Source: Tunicatimonas pelagia (GTDB taxonomy: Bacteria; Bacteroidota; Bacteroidia; Cytophagales; Cyclobacteriaceae). Taken from it: DNA of 64,000 bases. The position numbers and the translations under genes were made by a program. Positions 31,546 to 41,368 of this stretch are shown here, one piece after another. The stretch's first letter is position 1. Each line of letters opens with the position of its first letter. Where the stretch lies: assembly GCF_030506325.1 (NCBI RefSeq), contig NZ_CP120683.1:3175001-3239000 (forward strand). Reading direction: 5' to 3'. Below the pieces are notes generated by a model. It was not told where the DNA came from and ran no database searches. It was given only the letters and a program-made list of their open reading frames with translations.

Positions 31546-32469
31546 GTGAAATTAGTATATCACATATTTTTCTATTGCTTATGGTTATTGATAGGGCTGG
31601 AAATGGCTCACGCTCAGGAACTAAGGCCTAGCGGGAAGTTTGTGCAAGATACCGTTAAGATTGGTGAGCCGCTCCAATACGCTTTTTCGTTCCATTATCC
31701 GGCGGAGTTGGAAGTGGTTTTTCCCGATGAGAATTATTCGTTTCTACCTTTTGAGTACGTCGACCGCACCTTCGTTCCTACTCAAACCGATAGCGTTACT
31801 AGCCGGGATAGCGTAGTCTATACCATAACGACATTTGAGTTAGACACTTTTCAGTCGTTAGCACTACCAATCTACATCATCAGTACCAATGAAGAAGGGG
31901 AGGCCGATAGTATTGTTATTTACGCTGACTCTGATTCGGTATACTTGCAGCAACTCATTGCTCAACTGCCCGACTCCCTGGATTTAAAGGAAAATACAGC
32001 TTACCTGGATACTCCCCTCCAGTTTAATTATCCGTATTTTCTGATTGGTCTGGGAATTTTAGTTGCCTTGCTGTTGATTGTTTACCTACTTTTTGGTGAG
32101 AAAATCCGCCGGCAGTGGCAGCTCCGTCGGCTTCGTAAAAACCATGAGCAATTTCAGGAGAAATTTGCCCGACAATTGGAGCAACTTCGGCAGTCGCCGG
32201 GCAAGGAACAGTCGGAAGAAACGTTGGTACTTTGGAAGCGTTACATGGAACGCTTAGAACGCGCGCCCTACACTAAAATGACGACCAAAGAAATTACTAA
32301 ACTGCCCGAAGAGCAAGCACTGAAAGACGACTTGCGTGCTATTGACCGCAGCATTTACGGGCAGCACCTTAATGGTGAACTAATCGGCCATTTTCAACAT
32401 TTAGAAAAACATACCCACCACCGCTACGAACAACGATACCGAAATATAAAACATGGAAGCAACCGCTAG
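31546..32469 (+). CDS. BatD/DUF4381-like membrane protein of the Bat cluster
   Basis: A 307-residue protein starting at a GTG with a signal peptide (FFYCLWLLIGLEMAHAQ). A beta-rich extracytoplasmic domain spans residues 25-155. A membrane segment at about 166-184 (FLIGLGILVALLLIVYLLF) is followed by a charged cytoplasmic tail. It has no catalytic motif. The position between DUF58 and VWA genes and the topology fit the BatD-type member of aerotolerance clusters. It overlaps the next gene by 17 bases. Confidence 0.72.
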   Translation: MKLVYHIFFYCLWLLIGLEMAHAQELRPSGKFVQDTVKIGEPLQYAFSFHYPAELEVVFPDENYSFLPFEYVDRTFVPTQTDSVTSRDSVVYTITTFELDTFQSLALPIYIISTNEEGEADSIVIYADSDSVYLQQLIAQLPDSLDLKENTAYLDTPLQFNYPYFLIGLGILVALLLIVYLLFGEKIRRQWQLRRLRKNHEQFQEKFARQLEQLRQSPGKEQSEETLVLWKRYMERLERAPYTKMTTKEITKLPEEQALKDDLRAIDRSIYGQHLNGELIGHFQHLEKHTHHRYEQRYRNIKHGSNR

Positions 32470-33508
32470 TTGGTTTTCGTTACAATGGTTTTCCCCCCTT
32501 ATTATCAGAAGCTTCGAGTTTCAGAACGGTCTATTCCTGTACTTGCTTCCGCTAATTCCGCTGTTCTTTATTCTGCGTTGGCTCATCGGGCTACGCTCCA
32601 GCCAAAAGCTGCCCGTCGCCTTTCCTAAAACAGCCCTGAAATCGAATCCACTTACTTGGTTGCGCTTCGTTCCGTTTTTGCTATTGGCCTTAACGTTAGC
32701 TCTACTGCTGTTTGCTCTGGCTCGGCCGCAGCGTACTAATGAGCAGGTAGAACAATGGAGCGAAGGTATTGACATTGTACTAACCATTGATATTTCCGAA
32801 TCGATGCGGATTCAGGATTTTACCCCCAATCGGCTGGAAGCAGCGAAGGATGTAGCCCGGAATTTTATTAGCGGTCGAATGCAAGACCGCATTGGTTTGG
32901 TGGTATTTTCCGGCGATGCGTATTCGCTCTCGCCCTTGACTACCGACTACGAACTGCTGTACGACTTTATTGAGCAGATTGATTTTGATATGATTGAGAG
33001 CCGAGGAACTGCCATTGGTAGTGCTCTAGCGGTAGCCACCAACCGAATGCGTGATGCCGACGAAGGCCGCGAGGATAAAGCTTCTAAAGTGATGGTACTG
33101 CTCAGCGACGGAGATAACACTGCCGGAAATCTAGACCCAATCACTGCTGCCGAATTAGCTCACGCCTACGGAATTAAGATGTATTCTATCGCCATTGGAA
33201 AGGAAGGAAAGGTGCCGTTTGGTAAAGACTTCTTCGGCAACACTCGCTACGTAGAAAACTCCCTAGACGAAACCACCCTCCGCGAAATTGCCCGCATTGG
33301 CGAGGGAGAATTCTACCGCGTATCTAACAAACAGGCTCTACAGGAAGTATTTGATCTGATTGATACCTACGAAAAAGCTGAGATTAAAGAAAGCCGTTAC
33401 CGCGATACCACTGATTTTTACCATATTTATCTGGCTTGGGCTATTGCGTTATTCCTGGTTTGGCTGATTCTAAAATCTACTTTTATCAGCAACGTACTGG
33501 TGGATTAA
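32453..33508 (+). CDS. BatA-like VWA-domain membrane protein
   Basis: A 351-residue protein with two N-terminal membrane segments, a von Willebrand factor A domain at about residues 105-300 and a C-terminal membrane segment. The metal-binding MIDAS motif DISES appears in VLTIDISESMRIQD, with the later T in SRGTAIG and D in LLSDGDNTAG. BatA proteins form envelope complexes with other Bat proteins. The end overlaps by four bases the convergent ATPase gene. Confidence 0.9.
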   Translation: MEATASWFSLQWFSPLIIRSFEFQNGLFLYLLPLIPLFFILRWLIGLRSSQKLPVAFPKTALKSNPLTWLRFVPFLLLALTLALLLFALARPQRTNEQVEQWSEGIDIVLTIDISESMRIQDFTPNRLEAAKDVARNFISGRMQDRIGLVVFSGDAYSLSPLTTDYELLYDFIEQIDFDMIESRGTAIGSALAVATNRMRDADEGREDKASKVMVLLSDGDNTAGNLDPITAAELAHAYGIKMYSIAIGKEGKVPFGKDFFGNTRYVENSLDETTLREIARIGEGEFYRVSNKQALQEVFDLIDTYEKAEIKESRYRDTTDFYHIYLAWAIALFLVWLILKSTFISNVLVD

Positions 33509-34704
33509 TACAAAAACCCAAATAGCCACAACGGAATCTTATTTTGGTAACCTATTTCCAGGTGATCGGCCGCAATAAACCCATTTTCTATTCCTTTCAA
33601 TTGTTGCTTTCCTTTACCCGAGCCACCAATTTCTGCCACCCAATAATCATCAATCAAAAAACCTCCCTGTTTAGGATACTGCACGGTGTGCTTTTGCTGT
33701 AGCTGATTTAAAAAGAAGGTTTCCCGCAAACTACCTACGTTTACATTATTAGAAGCAAGAGCATGAAATAAATTGGGGTTTTGCAAATATACTTTTTCGG
33801 GTTTTTGCATAGCACTAATGCTTTTGGTAGCACTGTATAACAAGCTTATAATTTCCTTTTCTTGCAGATATTGAAGGTACGCAATAACGGTATTACGGGC
33901 GACTCCTACCCGCTCGCTTAACTTTTGGATATTGGGTTTAAAGGGGGAAAATTCTACCAATAGGTATAACAACTTCCTTATTTTCTCTATACTGCTAAGA
34001 TTGATATTTACCACATGGGGTAAATCAACCTCCAATATTAAATTAAGAATCTCGGCCAGCTTGATGTGATACGTATTTTTATTTTCAGTAAAAAAAGGAT
34101 AATAACCCAACGAAAGATACTCACGAAATACAGGTAGTGGCTTGAACTGATGAGTTAGCGAAAGACAAATATCGGTATGGTTTTCTATAATATCTGACAA
34201 AGAAACTGGCGGCAAGCTAATTCCATAGCTGGCATCTAATCGTAAAAATTCCCGAAGCGACAGACCGGGCATATGGTATATTACTACTCGCCGACTCAGA
34301 TCGGCTTTGGCTCGATGAAGGTGTAAAGCCGAAGAACCAGTAAAGATTACTTTTAGTACCGGATAATCATCGTATATATTCTTCAGCTCAACCGACCAGG
34401 TAGCATATCGGTGCACTTCATCTAAGATTAGGAATTCGCCCCCGTTTTTAACGAACTGATCTGCTAACTCTAATAAGGTATTGTTGGCAAAGTAAATATC
34501 ATCCAAGCTAACATAAAGCGTTCGGTTCCCTAGTGGAAGCTCTAAGCGAGCATATTGGAGCAATAGCGTAGTTTTTCCTACTCCCCTCGCCCCCCTGATG
34601 CCAATCATACGGTCTTGCCAATCAACCTTACGGATAAAATCACGAACAAAGTTGGTAGATATTCCCGATATTTTTCTTAGAAATTTTTCAAAAAGTTGTT
34701 CCAT
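33505..34704 (-). CDS. AAA_14/DUF4143 ATPase
   Basis: A 399-residue ATPase. The Walker A motif is GARGVGKTTLLLQYA at about residues 38-52, Walker B is FLILDEVHRY, and a C-terminal DUF4143 nuclease-like or DNA-binding region follows (FFLNQLQQKHTVQYPKQGGF, YWVAEIGG). Genes of this kind are common, often acquired horizontally, and their function is not known. It is a lone gene between a Bat cluster and a thiolase. The coding region is more AT-rich than its neighbours, which fits transfer. Confidence 0.85.
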   Translation of the reverse strand: MEQLFEKFLRKISGISTNFVRDFIRKVDWQDRMIGIRGARGVGKTTLLLQYARLELPLGNRTLYVSLDDIYFANNTLLELADQFVKNGGEFLILDEVHRYATWSVELKNIYDDYPVLKVIFTGSSALHLHRAKADLSRRVVIYHMPGLSLREFLRLDASYGISLPPVSLSDIIENHTDICLSLTHQFKPLPVFREYLSLGYYPFFTENKNTYHIKLAEILNLILEVDLPHVVNINLSSIEKIRKLLYLLVEFSPFKPNIQKLSERVGVARNTVIAYLQYLQEKEIISLLYSATKSISAMQKPEKVYLQNPNLFHALASNNVNVGSLRETFFLNQLQQKHTVQYPKQGGFLIDDYWVAEIGGSGKGKQQLKGIENGFIAADHLEIGYQNKIPLWLFGFLY

Positions 34705-34922
34705 ATGCTTTCCCTATAAAGCAAAATTAGCTAAAAAATGCTTTTTACAAAAAGCACTTTTAATCCCTCGGTACCGAAAAGCAACTATCCTATCATCGTT
34801 GATTACTAAAACCATAACACAATAGCACCCCAGCACGATAACCCCAAAAGTAGTATGCATGACGAACATTTTCTTTGTATATTGCGTCATTCCGTTAGTA
34901 GAAACTTTTAATCCGTAAGCAT

Positions 34923-36098
34923 ATGGACGCATATATTGTAGGTGGCTATCGTACCGCCGTAGGAAAAGCTAAAAAAGGCGGTTTCCGCTTCACTCGCCCT
35001 GATGATTTGGCCGTCGAAGTTATAAATCACCTAGTTGGCTCAGTAGAAGGGCTCACACCTGAGATGATCGATGATTTAATTGTGGGAAATGCTGTTCCCG
35101 AAGCAGAGCAGGGGATGCAGATGGGCCGACTAATTTCACTAATGGCTCTAGGACGCGAAGTACCCGGTATGATTATTAATCGTTACTGTGGCTCGGGAGT
35201 AGAAGCCATCAACATTGCTTCGGCTCGGGTACACGCGGGTATGGCCGATTGTATCATTGCCGGAGGCACCGAGTCGATGTCGATGGTACCCATGATGGGA
35301 CATAAAACTGCTCTGAACTTTAAGATTGCTAAAGAGCATCCCGAGTACTACACCAGTATGGGCTTAACTGCTGAAGAAGTAGCGAAGGATTATAGCGTAT
35401 CCCGCGAGGATATGGATGAGTTTGCCTACCACTCGCACATGCGAGCGATGGACGCCATTAAAGAAGGTCGCTTTAAAGATGAGATTATTCCGGTGACTGT
35501 ACACGAAACCTACGTAGACGAAAGCGGAGAACGCAAGCAGCGCGAGTTTACGGTAGATACCGACGAAGGCCCCCGTCCCGACACCAACCAAGAGGCTTTA
35601 GCCAAATTGAGACCAGTCTTTCGTCAAGGCGGCACCGTTACGGCGGGCAACTCCTCGCAGACTTCCGATGGAGCAGCTTTTGTGCTAGTGATGTCGGAGA
35701 AAATGGTGAACCAATTAGGTTTACAACCCCAAGCCCGAATGATGAGCTACTGCGTAGCCGGAGTTGATCCGCGCATTATGGGCATTGGTCCAGTAAAAGC
35801 CATTCCGAAGGCGCTAGACCGTGCCGGATTAAAACTAGCGGATATTGATCAGATTGAACTGAATGAAGCCTTTGCTGCTCAAGCATTAGCAGTAGGCCGG
35901 GAGTTGGATATTGATATGGAGAAGTTGAACGTGAACGGCGGAGCTATCGCTCTCGGTCATCCACTCGGTTGCACCGGAGCCAAATTGACTATTCAGTTGA
36001 TTAATGAGATGCGCCGCCGTAAGCAGAAGTACGGTATGGTAACGGCTTGCGTAGGGGGTGGCCAAGGCGTGGCTGGTGTGTTTGAGTTTTTGAATTGA
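34923..36098 (+). CDS. Acetyl-CoA C-acyltransferase (thiolase)
   Basis: A 391-residue thiolase. The nucleophilic Cys89 is in NRYCGSGVEAI; the other active-site motifs are NEAFAAQALAV, GGAIALGHPLGCTGAK and CVGGGQGVAG. It catalyses thiolytic cleavage of 3-ketoacyl-CoA or the reverse condensation. The length and the PEAEQGMQMGR loop are like FadA/FadI-type degradative enzymes. No other beta-oxidation gene lies next to it. Confidence 0.94.
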   Translation: MDAYIVGGYRTAVGKAKKGGFRFTRPDDLAVEVINHLVGSVEGLTPEMIDDLIVGNAVPEAEQGMQMGRLISLMALGREVPGMIINRYCGSGVEAINIASARVHAGMADCIIAGGTESMSMVPMMGHKTALNFKIAKEHPEYYTSMGLTAEEVAKDYSVSREDMDEFAYHSHMRAMDAIKEGRFKDEIIPVTVHETYVDESGERKQREFTVDTDEGPRPDTNQEALAKLRPVFRQGGTVTAGNSSQTSDGAAFVLVMSEKMVNQLGLQPQARMMSYCVAGVDPRIMGIGPVKAIPKALDRAGLKLADIDQIELNEAFAAQALAVGRELDIDMEKLNVNGGAIALGHPLGCTGAKLTIQLINEMRRRKQKYGMVTACVGGGQGVAGVFEFLN

Positions 36099-36104
36099 TT
36101 TTTC

Positions 36105-36147
36105 AAGACATCCGAAGTTTTGGAAACTTCGGATGTCTTTCTTCTTT
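36105..36147 (+). terminator. Strong terminator after the thiolase gene
   Basis: AAGACATCCGAAGTTT and AAACTTCGGATGTCTT form a perfect 16-bp stem around TGG, followed by a T-rich tail. Being symmetric, it could also stop transcription from the opposite side. Confidence 0.93.
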
Positions 36148-36201
36148 GAAATATCTTAGAAGATTATAAGTTAGCTCAGTAGATTTTCCTGCCAGGCTTT
36201 T

Positions 36202-37686
36202 TTATTGCATACCCGACTCTCCTTCTTCTACATAAAGCGGTTCGTTACGGGCAAAATCGTAAAGGGTAAGCTGGCGGAGCGTGTAGTAAGCCGCCCAAAA
36301 ATCACTCAATGACTGGATGTACTGCTGGCGAGCGTTATCTTTCTTCTCCAGGGCTTGATTCAAATCGGTAATATCAACCTTACCAATCAGGTAGCGTTGC
36401 TTGGCAATTTCGTAACTGCGGTTGGCAATGTCATCGGCAGTCTCAGCTATCTCTACTTGGTTACGCAGCATATCAAAAGTACGTACTTGGGTATATACCT
36501 CTTGCTCAAAGTTTATTTTTTCCTGCTCTACGGTGTATTGCGCTAATTTATAGCTAGCTTGTGCCTGTTTCACTTGTGATTTGGTTCTGCCCCAATCTAG
36601 TATTGGAATACTAAACTCAACCTGTAACCGCTGTTGATTTTCCGGATCATTGTACAAATCTATGAATTCATCAGAACGTTGCGTTAAGCCGTAAGAAGCT
36701 GATATATCTACACTTAGCCCACTTTCTCCCTTAGCTAAAGCAACACGGCTTTCAGCTTCTTTAAGTCGGCGAACGTAGGCTACTGCATCGCTTCGGTTGT
36801 TTAAAGCTTCCTGAATAGCTACCTCCGAGTCTACTGTAAATACTGGAATATCATTGGGTAATGTTAGCACAACATCTTGTTTATCATTGAGTCCAATAAA
36901 CGTTTTGAGCGACAGGCTTGAGGTCTCTAAATCTAACTCAGCTTGGGCGAACTGTTGGCGGGCCTCCATCACGTTTAGCTCCGATTGTAGCAGTAAATTC
37001 TCACCAATCTTACCTAGATTGAATCGCCCTTGAGCTATCTGAAAGATCGTATCGTTATTAGCTAAGTTAGTTTGGGCTAATTCTAGGGTAACTTGCGCTA
37101 ACAATACATCGAAATATAGATCGGTAGCATCAATGGCAATTTGCTCTAAGTCTTCCGAATACACTTTACGCGACTCTTCGTAGCGTAAAGGCTCAATCAA
37201 ATTATTCCACTTGAATGGGTTGTATTGAAATATCTGCTGATTGATACCGATGCGAGCCGGTTCTCCGGTATAACGGGTCACATCCCGTTCGTAATCATCA
37301 AATCGCTGAGCGTTAGAATTTAGAAATATCTCAGTTCCAGTATATCCAATAACCTGTCGGGCAAATAAATTGACCCTGGCTAGATTTTGCCGTACCGGGC
37401 GAAATTCTATCGTTCCGTCTTCTTGCGTAATAGGTTCATTCGCCCGATTAAAATCGGGTAATGTGCCGCTTAGAAATACATTGGGCATGTAGTCAGCTCG
37501 GAAGTCTCGCCACTCCCAGTAGCGATTCTCCTTTCTGGTCTCAGCCAGTAGCGCGTCGGGCGAACGACCCAAAGCAATATCTACGATTTCGGGCAAATTA
37601 TATTGTCGGGCAAGCGAGTCCTGGGCTACGGCTGGTTTTAGGGTGAGCAGTAGCAAGAAAAGTGAAAACCAATATGATTTATTCAT
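36202..37686 (-). CDS. TolC-family outer-membrane efflux protein
   Basis: A 494-residue outer-membrane channel subunit with signal peptide (MNKSYWFSLFLLLLTLKPAV). Two long alpha-helical repeats of the OEP domain are visible, each with coiled-coil heptads (for example ATDLYFDVLLAQVTLELAQT, and YTVEQEKINFEQEVYTQVRT). The ATG at 37686 gives a good signal peptide and overlaps the permease stop by eight bases, so I preferred it to an ATG 17 codons upstream. It is the last gene of an ATPase-adaptor-permease-TolC operon. Confidence 0.9.
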   Translation of the reverse strand: MNKSYWFSLFLLLLTLKPAVAQDSLARQYNLPEIVDIALGRSPDALLAETRKENRYWEWRDFRADYMPNVFLSGTLPDFNRANEPITQEDGTIEFRPVRQNLARVNLFARQVIGYTGTEIFLNSNAQRFDDYERDVTRYTGEPARIGINQQIFQYNPFKWNNLIEPLRYEESRKVYSEDLEQIAIDATDLYFDVLLAQVTLELAQTNLANNDTIFQIAQGRFNLGKIGENLLLQSELNVMEARQQFAQAELDLETSSLSLKTFIGLNDKQDVVLTLPNDIPVFTVDSEVAIQEALNNRSDAVAYVRRLKEAESRVALAKGESGLSVDISASYGLTQRSDEFIDLYNDPENQQRLQVEFSIPILDWGRTKSQVKQAQASYKLAQYTVEQEKINFEQEVYTQVRTFDMLRNQVEIAETADDIANRSYEIAKQRYLIGKVDITDLNQALEKKDNARQQYIQSLSDFWAAYYTLRQLTLYDFARNEPLYVEEGESGMQ

Positions 37687-39034
37687 AGCGAAGCGAGGTG
37701 ATAGGGTCTTGGTTGGCTGCTCGGCGAGCCGGGGCAATACCGAAGATTAAACCTACGGTAGCGGCTACACCAAACGATAGTATAATGGAAAATGGAGTAA
37801 TTACCGTAGGAATATCGGCCACCTGGGAAATTCCCATTGCAATGGTAATACCTAGAATTATTCCAATTAGTCCGCCACTGATACTGATTAATATGGCCTC
37901 AAACAGAAACTGCCAGATAATGTCGGTTTTTTGTGCTCCGACGGCCAATCGCAATCCAATCTCCTTGATGCGCTCCATTACCGAGGCTAACATGATATTC
38001 ATAATACCGATACCTCCGACTAGCAGCGAGATTCCGGCTAGTGCCCCTAACACAATGTTGAAAATTTGATTAGTGCGCTGCTGCTGCTTAATCAGCATTT
38101 CGGGGATGGTTACCTCAAAATCGACCATGCCGAAGTGCCGTCGTTCTAACATGCGCGATGACACCTCCGCAATCCGGCTGAGTGCATTAGTTTCTTCCGC
38201 TTGTACTACTAAACGGTCAATTTGGTGATAGTTACGCTGCTCCGTCAACTCCGCAGTGGTAGCCTCTTCATTATCCCCTCGACTTCTATTACGAGCCTTG
38301 GCCGCTTCAATTTGTGCTTGGGTAATTAGTGATCGATCTCGGTAACGAATGAGGACGGTATTGATGGGTACGTAAACATCCATATTATAATCGCGAATAC
38401 CCAACCGACTAATATTCTCATCCGTAATTAACCGAGGTTCCAGTACTCCCACAATCCGTAACCACTGGTTCCCTACTTTAATGTGCTTATCAATCGGCTC
38501 CTGTTCACTAAAGAACCGAGATTGAATTCCTTTCCCAATAATGCATACCCGATCGCCCTCCCGTATCTGGCGTTCACTAAATAGCTCTCCTTCAGCCAAC
38601 TGGAAATTAGCAATGTCAAAGTAATAATTGTTTACTCCCACCAGCTTAGCCGAACGACGTATGCCATTGGTAATTAGATATTTATCAAGAATAATCTCAG
38701 GGCTAATTTTGGCAATACCAGGAATAATATTTTGAATACTTTGGGCATCAGCCAGGGAAAGTCCGGGAGAGAATTTTGGTTTATTGGCTGATACGGTAGT
38801 CGCCTGCAAATCTTCTTCGGTTTGCTCAATAACTGGGCTAATCACAATATTATTCACCCCGATTAGGCGAATCTGATCCAGTATTTCCTGTTGAGCTCCG
38901 GCTCCGATGCCTAGCATTGCAATGACGGCAGCTACCCCGAAAATAATGCCCAGCGCGGTAAGCATAGAGCGCAGCTTGTTAGCCAAAACTGCCTCCAAGG
39001 CCAATGAGAAATTAGCGAGTATTTTCTCAGTCAT
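37679..39034 (-). CDS. MacB-type ABC transporter permease
   Basis: A 451-residue permease with one N-terminal membrane segment, a large MacB-type periplasmic domain (residues 45-325) and three C-terminal membrane segments in the FtsX domain (GGIGIMNIMLASVMERIKEI, GLRLAVGAQ). The ATPase is on a separate polypeptide, unlike E. coli MacB. It overlaps the adaptor gene by eight bases. Substrates may be antibiotics, peptides or lipids; none can be read from the sequence. Confidence 0.93.
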   Translation of the reverse strand: MTEKILANFSLALEAVLANKLRSMLTALGIIFGVAAVIAMLGIGAGAQQEILDQIRLIGVNNIVISPVIEQTEEDLQATTVSANKPKFSPGLSLADAQSIQNIIPGIAKISPEIILDKYLITNGIRRSAKLVGVNNYYFDIANFQLAEGELFSERQIREGDRVCIIGKGIQSRFFSEQEPIDKHIKVGNQWLRIVGVLEPRLITDENISRLGIRDYNMDVYVPINTVLIRYRDRSLITQAQIEAAKARNRSRGDNEEATTAELTEQRNYHQIDRLVVQAEETNALSRIAEVSSRMLERRHFGMVDFEVTIPEMLIKQQQRTNQIFNIVLGALAGISLLVGGIGIMNIMLASVMERIKEIGLRLAVGAQKTDIIWQFLFEAILISISGGLIGIILGITIAMGISQVADIPTVITPFSIILSFGVAATVGLIFGIAPARRAANQDPITSLRYE

Positions 39035-40313
39035 TACCCCGATCAGTTAGTGGCTGGGGGCCTTCTTCCAGATAAGCAATAGGCTTGTCTTCGGCGTTGT
39101 TCGGGATAGACAAAAACACTTCATCGTTTTCTTCTAACCCCTGAGCCACCACAACCATATCGTTACCTTTGGTTCCCAGATTAATTTGCTGCTTTACGGT
39201 AGACAGACCAGTTTTCTTGAAAACGTAGGTAAGTGAATCCCCCTGACTATGAATAGCTTCTAATGGAACTAGCAACACATCTTCAATATAGTTGGTGATA
39301 ATAGCATTACTGGTAGTCATAGCCGGGCGAAGGGTTGTATCATTCTCGTTCACCTCTACGGTTACCTCAAATACCTTAGCATCACTATTCGGTCGCTGCT
39401 CTCCGATATTTGCCACTTGGGTTACCTTACCGGTTAATTTTTTATCCGGAAAAGCATCTAACCCAATTTCTACTTCTTGTCCAGTTGTTACCCGACTAAT
39501 ATCTACTTCGTTCACGTAGGTACGGGAAATCATAGAAGTAAGATCGGGCAACGTAGCGACCCGGGGATCCCAAGTGCGAATTTGTGATCCTTTTCCCTTT
39601 TTACTCCCATCCCAATCCCGAACGTAGATAACCATACCATTTTCGGGAGCAGTGATGGTAAGTTCTCGTAACAACCTTTGTAGTTTCTCTAAGTCTCGCT
39701 TATCGTCGAGGAGCTTGGTAGAGGATTGTGCCATTTCAGACACGCTCTTTCGGCGTAATAATTGATATTCCTGCTTGCCCTGTTCCAGTGCCCGCTCGGC
39801 CTTTTCAGAGTCTAGTTCATTTTGTTTGATGGTGGCCGGAGGCTCAAATTTAGACTGTTCTAGTATCAGTTGCTTCTGCTCCAGATCATACTGAAGATTA
39901 ACAATTTTGTCTCGTTGTTCGCGTAAAGTAATCGCCGTATCAATTTGAGTCTGCTCATACTTGTTCATACTTTCTTCCACTTCTAACTCTTCTTCTCGAA
40001 TTTTATCCATCAGTTCAGAGGCATCAAGTCGAGCGACCATATCTCCCTTTTTCACCACTGTACCTTCAGATACAATATCGTCGATATTTACCTGATATAT
40101 ACGAGCCTGAGGTAACCCATTGGGCCCCATAATTTGTACTGAATTCTTAGCTTCCAGTTCTCCGGTAACGGTTACATCAACTTGTAGATCGTCGCGTTTC
40201 ACTTTAGTGGTGAGGTCAATTCCTTCTTCAGAACTTGATCCACTAAAGAAAATGAAGTAGCCCGCAATTAGCACGACTACGATGGCCAGGGGAATTCCAA
40301 CTTTTTTCAACAT
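39027..40313 (-). CDS. Periplasmic adaptor (HlyD/MacA family)
   Basis: A 428-residue membrane-fusion protein with an N-terminal membrane anchor (GIPLAIVVVLIAGYFIFF). A biotinyl-lipoyl-like domain is split around a coiled-coil hairpin (about residues 105-215, LREQRDKIVNLQYDLEQKQ), and beta-barrel domains follow (EVDISRVTTGQEVEIGLDAF). It links the MacB-like permease to the TolC-like channel encoded next to it. Confidence 0.92.
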   Translation of the reverse strand: MLKKVGIPLAIVVVLIAGYFIFFSGSSSEEGIDLTTKVKRDDLQVDVTVTGELEAKNSVQIMGPNGLPQARIYQVNIDDIVSEGTVVKKGDMVARLDASELMDKIREEELEVEESMNKYEQTQIDTAITLREQRDKIVNLQYDLEQKQLILEQSKFEPPATIKQNELDSEKAERALEQGKQEYQLLRRKSVSEMAQSSTKLLDDKRDLEKLQRLLRELTITAPENGMVIYVRDWDGSKKGKGSQIRTWDPRVATLPDLTSMISRTYVNEVDISRVTTGQEVEIGLDAFPDKKLTGKVTQVANIGEQRPNSDAKVFEVTVEVNENDTTLRPAMTTSNAIITNYIEDVLLVPLEAIHSQGDSLTYVFKKTGLSTVKQQINLGTKGNDMVVVAQGLEENDEVFLSIPNNAEDKPIAYLEEGPQPLTDRGND

Positions 40314-40375
40314 AGATATGAGTATGAGAGGTTATTGTTCTTAATACTTCGGTTGAATAGTTCAACTAATCGATT

Positions 40376-40450
40376 GTTCAACTATTGAGCTTATCATTCT
40401 TCACTATCCATCAGTCACCAATCACTATGCATTGCTCATTGCACATTGTT
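40376..40450. repeat. ATGA-type intergenic repeat
   Basis: A run of TCATTCTTCACTATCCATCA and related CATTGCTCATTGCACATTG units lies between the ATPase and adaptor genes and extends into the last codons of the ATPase gene. It is a more degenerate member of the family seen at 19703. Confidence 0.4.
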
Positions 40451-41164
40451 CATTGTTTCCACCTGATTGCGCGTAATGTTCTCATTAATCTTATCTGTCT
40501 CAATCAATCCGTCCTTTAGGCGAATAATCCGATGGGAGTAATGGGCGATGTCATCTTCGTGGGTTACCATAATGATGGTGTTCCCCTGATCGTGTAAGTC
40601 CTGAAACAAATCCATTACGTCGTAAGATGTTTTGGTGTCGAGATTCCCCGTTGGCTCATCTGCCAGAATGATACTGGGATTGTTAATCAGTGCCCGCGCA
40701 ATAGCGACTCGCTGCCGTTGCCCTCCCGAAAGTTCGTTAGGCTTATGGTAGGCTCGGTCGCCTAAACCCACGCTGCTCAGTACTTCCATCGCGCGATCGT
40801 GCCGATCGGCTTTACCTACTCCGGCGTAAATCAATGGTAAGGCTACATTATCTAGGGCAGAAGAGCGGGGCAGTAGATTAAACGTCTGGAAGACGAAGCC
40901 AATTTCCTTATTCCGGATCGTAGCTAAGTCACTTTCAGAAAGATCACTTACGTTATTATTATTCAGAATGTAGGTGCCCGAAGTAGGAGTATCCAAACAA
41001 CCCACTATATTCATCAACGTAGATTTTCCCGAGCCAGAAGGCCCCATGAAAGCCACGTACTCCCCCTGGTTTACTTGAATGGAAATATCTTTGAGTGCGT
41101 GTACTTTTTCCCCACCCATGCGGTAGGTTTTCGCAATGTGCTGGGTCTCAATAATTGAGCTCAT
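40436..41164 (-). CDS. ABC transporter ATPase (MacB/LolD type)
   Basis: A 242-residue ATPase with Walker [10 protein letters not shown] at about 41-49, Q-loop FQTFNLLP, signature [15 protein letters not shown], Walker [12 protein letters not shown] and switch His in MVTHEDD. It powers the permease encoded downstream. The last residues are encoded by repeat-like sequence, which suggests that the C-terminus was lengthened by it. The gene is first in the efflux operon. Confidence 0.94.
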   Translation of the reverse strand: MSSIIETQHIAKTYRMGGEKVHALKDISIQVNQGEYVAFMGPSGSGKSTLMNIVGCLDTPTSGTYILNNNNVSDLSESDLATIRNKEIGFVFQTFNLLPRSSALDNVALPLIYAGVGKADRHDRAMEVLSSVGLGDRAYHKPNELSGGQRQRVAIARALINNPSIILADEPTGNLDTKTSYDVMDLFQDLHDQGNTIIMVTHEDDIAHYSHRIIRLKDGLIETDKINENITRNQVETMNNVQ

Positions 41165-41368
41165 AGGTAGGAACGGGTAAAAGTGTAATTTTGGCGACGT
41201 TTGAAAAAATAATATAATTGAGTAACGGTCGTTGACGCTTACTATTTCTTGGTACTACAGAAATTTACAACTTTTTTATTCTCCTCAGACTCTTTTCACA
41301 TTATTTAACATTTAATGAGAAGGGTTTAGGCAGAATACTTAAACATTCTTAAGTACACGTTACACCTT